Source of the DNA: Paulinella micropora
Taxonomy: Eukaryota; Cercozoa; Imbricatea; Euglyphida
Assembly: GCA_009731375.1 (NCBI GenBank)
Contig: BJOX01000011.1
Location: 338,081-402,080 of the forward strand
DNA: 64,000 nt
Direction: 5' to 3'
The notes under the pieces were generated by a model that was not told the DNA's origin, ran no database searches, and saw only the letters and a program-made list of their open reading frames with translations. How positions within the stretch are numbered: the first letter of the stretch is position 1; every line of letters starts with the position of its first letter. Shown one piece after another: positions 22,034 through 30,806 of this stretch. A program made the translations under genes and the position numbers.

Positions 22034-22082
<49 letters not shown>
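22034..22082. repeat. (AT)n array
   Basis: An uninterrupted TA dinucleotide run just outside the foldback. Confidence 0.95.
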
Positions 22083-22084
<2 letters not shown>

Positions 22085-23037
22085 CCCTCTGAAAAATATC
22101 AGGGGCCGGTCTCGGTCTGGTCGTACGATTTTGCGGAGTTTGCATAGATTATTAAAATTTTGAGATTTTCATTTCCAATCGTTTTATATTATTAATTCTA
22201 GTAATAATTACGCAAAAACAACTTAATTTCATAAGTAAGCATTCGGTTTTACTCCGCATCATTGCATGACACATCTTATTCCTACTGCGCGCAAGTGAAC
22301 CCAATCACGTGCAATGTTCTATGAAAATCCTATGTTGCCGGTTGCATATTACGACGTAATACTTGTTTTCATGGCATTTTCGAATATTTCAATAAACAAA
22401 ATCAAGAATTGATTTATTTATGATAGTCATTGCGTCTGGTGCCACTTGAACACGCATAGTCCACGCCCACGTACCGCACTGTCCCACCCGCGCCATCTTC
22501 GCATGCCCTAGGCATTTCTCGCATTCGTGCGCTCCAGAGTCACGAATATTCTTTGAAAATGCAATGAAAACAAATACTCTGAACACATATTGCTGTTTGT
22601 TGCACAACCCCGCTCGGGGCGCCACTTAGCGGCCCCAACTGCCACCAGCCGACACGCAGTCCGATTTCCCATCCCGTCAGTCAGCCCAAGTCTTACCTCA
22701 AGTCGGGGATCGTTTGCAACACAAACAACACTATAAAATGCTATGAAAACAGGAAAAAAAGAGATAAATCATTAGATACCTCAAACCTTCCTCACACTGT
22801 GCCACTTTGCGGCCGTACAGTGACTCCCGGCGCCACCGACCTACCATAGCCAGCCCTGCCGACCTAAAGCCAAAAAAGCTGCTTACTTTCACGCTGATTA
22901 TTGCAAATTGTTACACTTTAAATCAGCTGTACTCCTCATCGTCTTCCTCTGATCCAGTCAGCCCCCCTCCGCAAAGCTCGCATCCCTCACAACCATCGCT
23001 GCCCGGCGGAGGCACTTTGTTTTCAAACTGGCAATAT
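22083..23037. other. No gene recognised; flank of the minus-strand unit
   Basis: No supported coding sequence. Two segments resemble each other (GCCACTTAGCGGCC near 22,621 and GCCACTTTGCGGCCG near 22,801). It may include the 3' untranslated region of the minus-strand unit that begins at 23,038. Confidence 0.4.
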
Positions 23038-25778
23038 TTACAACCACACGCCACCCACGTCGACAGCCCCTCGCTCCTCCTCCTCCTCCTCCACTTCCTC
23101 CTCCTCGCCCTCCTCTTGCCATTCTTCGTCCTCGCCTTCCTCCGCGTCGGACTCCGCGTAGTTGACTTGCGCTGCCGCACGCCGGGATTTTTTTGCGCTA
23201 CGCACTACCGCAGGCTGATTGGCACGCTTGCGCTTTTGCGCTCCCTTCTTCGCGCCCTTCTTCGCGCCCTTCTTCGTGCCCTTCTTCGCGCCCTCCTTGT
23301 TAGCTGGTACGGCGTCCTCCAACCGCTGCCTAAGTACCTCCACTTTGCCATCAGTGGACAGGCCCAAGTTACCCAGAAGTTCTACGAGAGCTTCCTTGAG
23401 GTCCCTAAACCTCCCCTTTGCATTTTTTTTGCGCGCTCTCCTATTGCGCCCAAGGGCGTCGAAGTAAGCAGCTTTTTCGTCGTCGTCCATCCCGTCAGTG
23501 GCTCCGGACCGGACATGGACTGCGGGCGCTAGCCCCCCAACCCGACGCCTCGCTGCATGGCACCTCTCACCTTTCTTGTGTGCGGGGCAAGGTTTCATGA
23601 AATGCTGCGTGCACTTCTCGCACCTTTTTCCCCCGGCATCCTTGTCCTGCCGCATATCGACTATGACCCGGTCCTTGAATTCCAGGTCGCTATGAAATGC
23701 ACCATAGGCAATGCCAGGCGTGAATACCTTCTCGTCGTTGTCGCCTTGCTTATAGTATACCCACGAACGCAACTCCCGCAAATGCCAGGACGTCAGCTTC
23801 CGGGGGTTGACTGGATTCCTTCTCACCCACTCTTCGATTACATCTGCGTCATGCCCATAGTACCGGTGATTCTCGTATCCTGCACCCGCCGCCGACTGCA
23901 ACCAATCCTCAACGAATTCAAATGGCCTGCCCTGCTCCATTTGATCCTTCAGAAAAACCTCTGAATGCATGCATTTAATTCCGTCGCAGGGGTTGTAAGA
24001 GTAAGAGTGATAGGCGCACAGCATGTCGGAGCGCAACTCAACACCATACTTCGCCTTGTACATAGACAGCAAGCTAACAAATTGCGAACACAATGTACGC
24101 AAACAAAGTACCAAGACTCAGCAAAGATGCAGTCATAATTCTGTCGAATACCGGAACCGGGAAGACTGGAGATCTCTCCACTCCCTCCTTGCCCTTCGCT
24201 TCTCAGGTGATAGTCCCAAACGTATCCCGTTGTTGCATTGGAATGCTCGCATCGCATGATGTTATGAACGTATTCATACTGCAATTCCCCGTCCGTCCGC
24301 CGGGTGACAATAGTGAATACTAAATCATTCATCTTCGTCCCGTTCTCAGAGTACCATGATATGTAATCTTGGTATGCTACGTACCCGCCGGACCCCGCCT
24401 CCAGTGAATCGATTTCGGTTTTGTATGTGACTGCGAGCACAAAAAAGCAAATGTTTGCTGTCATTCTAAAACAAAAAACATACCTGCGCTGTACCTGATA
24501 CTGGTCATCGTGACGCTGGCACTTAGCGACTTTGCTTCTTAGTTTGCGGATCTTTGCGGCAGTTTCGCAGTCTTTTCGCCATGTTCCAACCGTGTAAGCT
24601 CCGCCTTCCACTTCTCCCAATTATCGTGCCATTTGCACGGAACAGTTTTCGACACGCACCGGAAAATACTTCCTGCTCCTGGAGAATACTTGCTACTGTC
24701 GGACGGCTGCGGGGTCGGTAAAAATGATGGCAGACATCACTGCTGCCTGGCTGCACGCACTTTCCCTCGCAAAGCATGGCCTGCGCGTTGTCTGTTACCC
24801 ACTTACCACCGTTCATATTTTCCACCAATTTGCGCCAACCTCCCGATTCGCTACACAATCGCTTGTAAATGTTGGGGTGTGCGTCGGTTCTGTACCAGTC
24901 ATGGAAAGAATCTAGGTTGCCGTTCCAGAATGCTGCGTTCGAACCAGACTTCGCCCTCAAATGTTCTTTGACGTAATCGGCAGTGATTCGAGAAGCGGCG
25001 TGACTTTGTCGCGGTGTGCACCAGTCATGACCTGAGTGAAAATGTCCTGCTTCTCAGGCTTTCTACCCGCCTGCAAATCTGCATCCACCTTCTTTACTGC
25101 AGCTGCGGCCTTTCTCGCATATCGGTCGCTTACGTTCTGGAAAAAATCATGGACCTGCTTCGCAGTCATTAGACCACGAAGCTTTCCTACTATTGCCTGC
25201 TTATGAGCTGATTTCTTTGGCAAATTTTCTACCATTGACTTCACTGCTTGCGCAGCCGCAGCCTGTGCCTGGTTCTGCGCAAACGCAGCCGCGACTTTGG
25301 GAAACATCTGCGGCCCCTCTTTAGACAACAAAAGCTGCTCCAACCCCTCATCATCAATCTCTGCAGCAAGAGCACGTCAAGCCCGCTTGTTGGCATGATA
25401 CTTTCTGCTTTTTTCCAGCCGCTTGGCATGCTTGGGGTCCACTCGCGTCTCATCAATGCGCTGTCTGGAATGAGTGCTCCCAGGCGTACTGAAATCGTCA
25501 CTAAAGGTGCTGCAGGCGGGTGAAGATGAGGTACCAGTGGTGGAGAATGCAGGCCGCTGTGATTTGTCAGATTTGGCAAGACCCCTGGCATGCACAAGCT
25601 CGTTATTGTTTGTTTGCGTGTGCCAACAACAGATGGACCTTGTTCTGTCGGCTCTCTCTCGTGCAAGGCGCAATGCTTCAGAACTTATTTCTGAATTGGA
25701 AGCTAGTCCAGTCAGAAAAGACATTTTGCTACTTTGGCTGAAAAAAAAAAGCATTCGCAAAACGGAAAAAGAAAACAT
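23038..25778 (-). CDS. Multi-exon unit A: Cys-containing protein with SAP motif, Lys-rich repeat and acidic tail
   Basis: Coding segments on the minus strand run from about 25,778 to a stop at 23,038. Last exon (23,038 to about 24,073) has three parts. First comes a Trp/Tyr/Cys-rich segment (DIKW-type text such as WHLRELRSWVYYKQ, CEKCTQHFMKPCPAHKKGE). Then a SAP-like helix-turn-helix (LKEALVELLGNLGLS, VEVLRQRLEDAV), a DNA/RNA-binding motif. Then tandem KKGAKKG units, RKRAN, and a Glu-rich end. Upstream segments are 24,120-24,430 (AGSGGYVAYQDYISWYSENG), 24,520-24,960 (GGWRKLVENMNGGKWV, LCEGKCVQPGSSDVC), 24,960-25,370 (Ala/Gln-rich helical) and 25,377-25,778 (Ser/Thr-rich start). I could not close every splice junction, so exon ends are approximate and some may be decayed. 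Nuclear, nucleic-acid-binding is inferred from SAP plus Lys repeats. No known family recognised. Confidence 0.5.
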
Positions 25779-26126
25779 AGCTACCGCGCGAAGACGCCCG
25801 ATTCAAATCTCTGAAGCAATTATGAACCACTAGTCATGAGAAAAAAATCACGATTATATGATGCATGACACTGTCAAGACGCAAGCAGTATACGAATACC
25901 AGAATCAACGTTTTTCCTGCTCCACAGGAGACGAACACGCTGTTCAAAAGTGAAAAGCGGGTGCACCAAGGATCACACGGCCCAACCGGAAAATCGCGGC
26001 ATTTCAGTGGCACTTGCCTATTTAAGTGGAATTTGGTGCAAAATTTTCACAACTTGTTCAACTTGGAAAAACCAACGCGCGAAGTCTCCCTCTGACTCGA
26101 TCTGCATTGAGTAAGTACTTGAGTAC
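25779..26126. promoter_or_regulatory. Shared upstream region between two divergent units
   Basis: About 350 bp separate the first codons of the minus-strand unit from the first plus-strand Met at 26,127. It contains a TATTTAA box-like element near 26,028 on the plus strand and a GAGTAAGTA splice-donor-like site at 26,109. A bidirectional promoter is inferred from geometry only. Confidence 0.35.
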
Positions 26127-26522
26127 ATGGTTGTTTCGGTCGAGACCATCCAAACCTACCGTGTGGAACGCGAGGGGCGTGTCCAATGTATCTTTGTTCA
26201 GGTTAACAATGAAGAAAAATGGGAGTTGTTGCAGGATTGCGATGTTGCCCCCAAAGTCACTCTCCTGTACTATGATTTCCCAAGTCCAGACCCGACTGCA
26301 AAAGCTTGGGATGCTGACAAGGTCCTGACTAACAGGGTCTATAGGTATGCTCCCATAGGAAAAAGCGGCAAGTTTAAGTGCGTAATGGAGACAAAACCAT
26401 TTGACGCTACCCGGGAGGTAGCAGAAGGCACGCGAAGTAACGTATCCGACCACAGACTCAACAAAAGGCGTCTCCCACGGGGAAGTCTCCTCCACCAAAG
26501 AAGTCTGCCACATCAGAGATAA
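26127..26522 (+). CDS. Unit B, first coding segment (unknown domain)
   Basis: This is a 131-codon plus-strand frame starting at Met 26,127. It reads as a small beta-rich domain (YRVEREGRVQCIFVQVNN, VTLLYYDFPSPDPTAKAWD, VYRYAPIGKSGKFKCVMETK). It is probably the first sizeable exon of the plus-strand unit. The last 30 residues (RRLPRGSLLHQRSLPHQR) look non-coding, so a donor probably lies before 26,440. Downstream exons are interrupted by the 26,803-27,303 gap. No family recognised. Confidence 0.45.
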   Translation: MVVSVETIQTYRVEREGRVQCIFVQVNNEEKWELLQDCDVAPKVTLLYYDFPSPDPTAKAWDADKVLTNRVYRYAPIGKSGKFKCVMETKPFDATREVAEGTRSNVSDHRLNKRRLPRGSLLHQRSLPHQR

Positions 26523-26802
26523 AGGTTTTTTTTTATTTACTTATTCTTTTTTTTTTGCACACAGATTGTTTTGGGGGGGTTTGCGGGTGGTTGATGTTTG
26601 AGCAACTGCCCTAAGTAAACTATTTGCACACATACCACAAACATTACATCAGAATCAAGAGCAAGCCTGGGGCTAGCTCCCATGCTAATTGGAGCTCCCA
26701 ATTCCTCCTCCTTCCCACAAACCATGACTTATTCCGACAGAGTGCGCGAATGCGGGGGGGAGGGGGGGGGTGTTTGATGTTTGAGCAACTGCCCTAAGAA
26801 AA

Positions 26803-27303
26803 NNNNNNNNNNNNNNNNNNNNNNNNNNNNNNNNNNNNNNNNNNNNNNNNNNNNNNNNNNNNNNNNNNNNNNNNNNNNNNNNNNNNNNNNNNNNNNNNNN
26901 NNNNNNNNNNNNNNNNNNNNNNNNNNNNNNNNNNNNNNNNNNNNNNNNNNNNNNNNNNNNNNNNNNNNNNNNNNNNNNNNNNNNNNNNNNNNNNNNNNNN
27001 NNNNNNNNNNNNNNNNNNNNNNNNNNNNNNNNNNNNNNNNNNNNNNNNNNNNNNNNNNNNNNNNNNNNNNNNNNNNNNNNNNNNNNNNNNNNNNNNNNNN
27101 NNNNNNNNNNNNNNNNNNNNNNNNNNNNNNNNNNNNNNNNNNNNNNNNNNNNNNNNNNNNNNNNNNNNNNNNNNNNNNNNNNNNNNNNNNNNNNNNNNNN
27201 NNNNNNNNNNNNNNNNNNNNNNNNNNNNNNNNNNNNNNNNNNNNNNNNNNNNNNNNNNNNNNNNNNNNNNNNNNNNNNNNNNNNNNNNNNNNNNNNNNNN
27301 NNN

Positions 27304-27336
<33 letters not shown>
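26803..27336. other. Assembly gap ending in poly(G)33
   Basis: N at 26,803-27,303, followed by an unbroken G run at 27,304-27,336 inside the plus-strand unit. Confidence 1.
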
Positions 27337-27337
<1 letters not shown>

Positions 27338-27354
27338 GCGTGTGTGGTGATGTT

Positions 27355-29107
27355 TGTATAGTCCGCTGGCAAAGCCCCAGGAAGCAAAAAGGGATCGAAA
27401 AAGGGAGCAAAGAAGGCGGCATCCAAGGTGGCAGCAAAAAGCCGCGCGCGAAAGCTGACCTTAAGCCCCGACAGGTTGTCTTGACTAGCGTTGCATCTAT
27501 ACCAAACATGCATATATGCATGTGTGCGCAACAGCCAAGGTGACGCACCCGCAGCTGAAGCTCACGCTCCTGCTGCCAAGGCTGCTTCTGCTGCAGAAAC
27601 CCAAGCTGCTGCAGCTGCTGCTGCTGCAGCAGCGAAGGATGGAAGCACTTTGCGTGGTTGCCTGAGGGGCAGTACTGGGGCAATCTCGGGCTGGACTTGG
27701 TGGTATGAAACGCAGCAATAAGTAGATATGTGTCATGCAATATGCTTTGGAGCTTGATTTCGTGGTAACCAAGCAAGTGCCTCCCGAAGCAGTCGTTTTG
27801 ATCGGGTAAATATGCTCTGCTTGGTCCAATATTGCATTAGTGATGTCTTGCGCAGGCCGGGTCGACAGCTGGTGCCAGAGAAGCCGGGCACACCTGCCCC
27901 CAAGGCGTTCAAGGTGAAGAAGCGCCAGCTTCTCCTTTCTGTGAGGGTTAAGGTCCCCGGAGTGGAGGATAAAGTCATCGAGGACCTGCGTTTCTGCGAC
28001 GAAGAGGACATAGATCCCGTAGCCACCAAGAAGTATTGGGATGACAACCCGGGCGCGCCCACTAAGGAGTTCTTGCAGAAAGCCGTCGACGTGCTTGTGG
28101 AGCCGCATATTTCGTTTCGCGAATGGCACGTGGCCAGCCAGCGCGCCGCTTGCGGGTATCGCGCCGTATCGTCGAAACTTAGCGCTGTCTCCTGAGAGAA
28201 GCGTGGCGGCGTCCACCCCCACCGGTGCCCAATCTGCGAAGGACACAGACGATGGGTACTAATGTAATATGCGATTGCAACAATACACAGCGTAAGTAAT
28301 CCTGTAGGGATGTGCAGGAAATCGCAAGCATCGCGAGCAGAAAGGTCCCTCGCGCGGCGACTTTGCCCAAGTTTGAAATCGCAGTGATGAACCAGCCAGG
28401 GGGCAAAACCTTGGGGGGGGGGNNNNNNNNNNAAGTATGAAGAGATCTGCCTGCACGAGGGCGATATTTTAGATGGGACCGGGAAAATGCAGCTTCGTTT
28501 TTTTTCTGCCTGCATTGATCCGCAACTCGATCCGGCAGAATACGCAAAGGCCATATCAGCTCCCGGCGATAACACAATGCAGTTGGGCGGAAAGCTGTGG
28601 CGCGTTTCCGAAACCATTCATTATCAATGCGCTATGGGCATGCTGCCTCCTTCAGACGCCGGTGGCCTCATAAACCATGCACCGGAAGGAAAGGGAGCCA
28701 GCGGAGTCTGGATTCTTCGCAAAGGCGATAAATTTCCCGTCTGGCAGTGCACTGACAATCTAGTCTACGGTGCGGTGTTTTTATGGGATTACGAGGGCAA
28801 AGACAATGGGAGCTGTACGTACTGGGCGGACCACCCCGATGGATTGGTGCCATACAATTTGCCTGTACGGGTCGACAGTGACAGCAGCTTCGTTTGGAGG
28901 GAAATAGGCGCTCTATCGCCCAAAGTCAGCCCGATACAGGGGAACAAGGTCAATGCTTCTGTAATTGGCTTCGCTTTTAGTTGTGTTGTGTGCTGCTGAA
29001 ATTCAGAAGAAGCCTGGCACGAAAAAAGGGGCAAAGAAAAGCGCGAGTAAGAAACAGGGCACGAAGAAAGGGGCAATCAGCATCACCGGCCCGGTTGCAA
29101 CTGCGTA
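27355..29107 (+). CDS. Unit B, middle exons: Lys-rich, Ala-rich and two globular segments
   Basis: Coding-like segments on the plus strand are as follows. 27,358-27,480 is Lys-rich (GSKKGSKKGAKKAASK), close in style to the Lys repeat of divergent unit A. 27,540-27,650 is Ala-rich. 27,855-28,195 is globular (KKRQLLLSVRVKVPGVEDK, ATKKYWDDNPGAPTKEFL). 28,430-28,949 is globular with many Trp and Cys (KLWRVSETIHYQCAMG, WILRKGDKFPVWQCTDN), with a donor-like AAG/GTCAATG. After an acceptor near 29,008 comes another Lys-rich tail (KKPGTKKGAKKSASKKQG) and a possible stop at about 29,107, or a splice at AGCGCGA/GTAAGA into the Cys-rich segment. A short gap lies at 28,423-28,432. Function unknown. Confidence 0.45.
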
Positions 29108-29205
29108 ACCTGTCCTCGTATGAGGGCTAATCAGGAGAAGAACTGTAAGCATTGATTTAATGCTATGCAGCAACTTTTCTCACTGTGGTGTTATGGATAG
29201 ATGGT

Positions 29206-29757
29206 GACAATGAAGAGAGCCCGCACCAGTGCCCGCACCAGAGCCCGCCCAAGACCCCGCCCTTCCGCGTTGGTGGAGGCGATCGTACCCCGCCCAAAGG
29301 CAAAGGCGGACGCAAGGAACCCGTGGAGGAAAAGGTAAATCGCAAGCATGGTGCGGGATGCCAGTGTCAAGAAGGCGTCCCCCCTGCAAAGCATGGCGAG
29401 GGCTGCATGTGCCCCACCTGTGATCCGCCTCATGGGAAAGGTTGTATGTGTGAGCGGTGGCAGTGCCAGCAGGCAGCGGCGGCCGCAGGTATTCAAACCC
29501 CCGGCCGCAAGGCAAACGGCGGCGTCGGTGGTAATCAGAATGGCAATCATGGCGCCCCCTCTGAACGCGTATTTCATGGCAAGGGCTGCCTGTGTCCCGA
29601 CTGTGATCCTCATGGGCGGGGCTGTCAGTGTACGCGGTGCGGGGGGCCAAAGGTCGCAGTTTCGCACGGCCCCGGCTGCCAATGCTTTGTTTGCGCTCCG
29701 CAACAGCAGCGAAATGGAAGCAGTGGCGTCGGGGGTCAGCAGAATGACAACCACTGA
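29206..29757 (+). CDS. Unit B, Cys/His/Gly-rich repeat segment
   Basis: The frame runs from an acceptor-like GGATAG near 29,210 to TGA at 29,757. After a Pro-rich start it contains six copies of a short motif, HGxGCxC usually extended to HGxGCxCxxC: HGAGCQC, HGEGCMCPTC, HGKGCMC, HGKGCLCPDC, HGRGCQCTRC and HGPGCQCFVC. Regular His-Gly-x-Gly-Cys-x-Cys spacing suggests metal (zinc) coordination. I do not know a named family with this pattern. There is no good ATG at the start, so it is most likely an exon of the same unit as the upstream Lys-rich segments. Confidence 0.55.
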   Translation, partial: DNEESPHQCPHQSPPKTPPFRVGGGDRTPPKGKGGRKEPVEEKVNRKHGAGCQCQEGVPPAKHGEGCMCPTCDPPHGKGCMCERWQCQQAAAAAGIQTPGRKANGGVGGNQNGNHGAPSERVFHGKGCLCPDCDPHGRGCQCTRCGGPKVAVSHGPGCQCFVCAPQQQRNGSSGVGGQQNDNH

Positions 29758-29997
29758 CATGGCGGTGGGGGCGGCGGTGGAAATGGCGATGGCGGCCGCA
29801 ATAATGGCATGTACGGCGGTTACGGAGGCCAGCAGCTGTCGGCAATTTGGCAGCAGAGCAATCATCAAGGTGCCAACCATGCCAACAGTCTTTCTGCTTA
29901 TTTATCATATTCGCAGCAGCAGGCAAGCGCATATCTTGCGCAGTCGCAGCAGCAGGGCAGTTCTTTCATCAACTACATAGCCTCCCGCTTGGATTAG
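29758..29997 (+). CDS. In-frame continuation after TGA: Gly/Gln/Asn-rich, prion-like tail
   Basis: The same reading frame continues directly past the TGA at 29,755-29,757 for 79 codons before TAG. It is first Gly/Asn-rich (GGGGGGGNGDGG), then Gln/Ser/Ala/Tyr-rich with two related units (SYSQQQASAYLA, QSQQQGSSF). Shared frame and biased composition indicate it belonged to the Cys-rich protein. A recent nonsense mutation, TGA readthrough or a small intron could each explain the stop. A Met at 29,809 could also start a short separate product. Confidence 0.45.
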   Translation, partial: HGGGGGGGNGDGGRNNGMYGGYGGQQLSAIWQQSNHQGANHANSLSAYLSYSQQQASAYLAQSQQQGSSFINYIASRLD

Positions 29998-30391
29998 CGG
30001 GACGGGTGGCGGTATGGCGTCTGGTGCGGTGGCACGGAGTCCCGAGCGCACCTATTGCACAGTTTTACTATTTCTGTTTGTTTTCATGGTATTTTTATGT
30101 GTTTTTGCTGCAGTAGAATTATGATTTGTAAGAATAATAATATATTAACCTTAGCATGGACACGTGTGTTCGCGTTGTGCAGGCCCGCTGCATTGTATAT
30201 ATTCTAATTGATGCATACTCGCTGTGGATAGAAGGGTAGCCAACCCCGACATTACTTCTCGGAGAGTGTGAGGGTAAGGGTATATATTTTGAGTTTGTAT
30301 TTTCTCATGTTTCACAAAACAGTATTAGGTGGCGTAACTTATATAGGACCGGCAGTAACTTACATATTAATTTACTTTGTTCCAGGGGGAG
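29998..30391 (+). other. Non-coding, ends in a polypurine tract
   Basis: No gene recognised. It is AT-rich with TTAATAT-type segments and ends in CCAGGGGGAG immediately before TGTTGGAC. That is the polypurine-tract/LTR junction typical of Ty1/copia-type elements. The body of that outer element is not recognisable upstream. Confidence 0.5.
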
Positions 30392-30560
30392 TGTTGGACC
30401 TATGTAGTAATCTTAATTAATAGTTTAGGACCGGCCGTATCAGAGTAACGGTGTCGGTAGAGCCATTACTTACGATCCGGCCAGTCAAGTTACGCGGTGC
30501 GTCCTGTTCGTGCCTTTTCTTATTAAAACTGTAGTATTAATACTGCTATTTGAGTGTTGT
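30392..30560 (+). mobile_element. Outer LTR, left part (split by a nested insertion)
   Basis: It begins TGTTGGACCTATG directly after a polypurine tract. Its right end lies 5.5 kb away at 36,035-36,074 and terminates GTCTAACA, the near-perfect inverse of the start. The last five bases here (GTTGT, 30,556-30,560) are duplicated at 36,030-36,034, the target-site duplication of the inner element. Joined length is about 209 bp. Confidence 0.8.
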
Positions 30561-30793
30561 CGTTGGATAATTTATTAATATAGTATTTAGTCATATCGGC
30601 CGCTAGATGTTTTTACATAGTTATTACCATATTTTCTGGTACTGGTGGCAAATTGCCTTTATGTTCAGTTGGTTTCCTTTTTGGTTCTTTTGAATCTCAG
30701 TGAAGTCTCAGTAAATGGTAATAGACCACTGGGATCCTGGAGCCTCCGGTTAACAGGCTAGTTTCCCTACCCGGACCTTCAAATTGTCCAACG
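30561..30793 (+). mobile_element. Inner element, 5' LTR (233 bp)
   Basis: It runs from CGTTGGATAATTT to AAATTGTCCAACG, a 13-bp terminal inverted repeat with one mismatch. It aligns along its length to the 3' LTR at 35,750-36,029 but lacks several short blocks present there, giving 233 against 280 bp. The ends are CG...CG rather than the usual TG...CA, as defined by the 5-bp target duplication. Confidence 0.88.
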
Positions 30794-30806
30794 GGTTATG
30801 AGCCTT
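30793..30806 (-). other. Primer-binding site complementary to the anticodon arm of initiator tRNA-Met
   Basis: GGGTTATGAGCC directly follows the 5' LTR. Its complement GGCTCATAACCC matches the anticodon loop CTCATAA and 3' stem strand of eukaryotic initiator tRNA-Met, not a tRNA 3' end. Priming by an internally cleaved half-tRNA is known for Drosophila copia and yeast Ty5, so this places the element in that Ty1/copia-like priming class. Confidence 0.7.

Noticed and set aside
23219-23467. Plus-strand ORF of repeated PFF/APFF units
   Set aside because: It is the antisense shadow of the Lys-rich repeat in the minus-strand unit.
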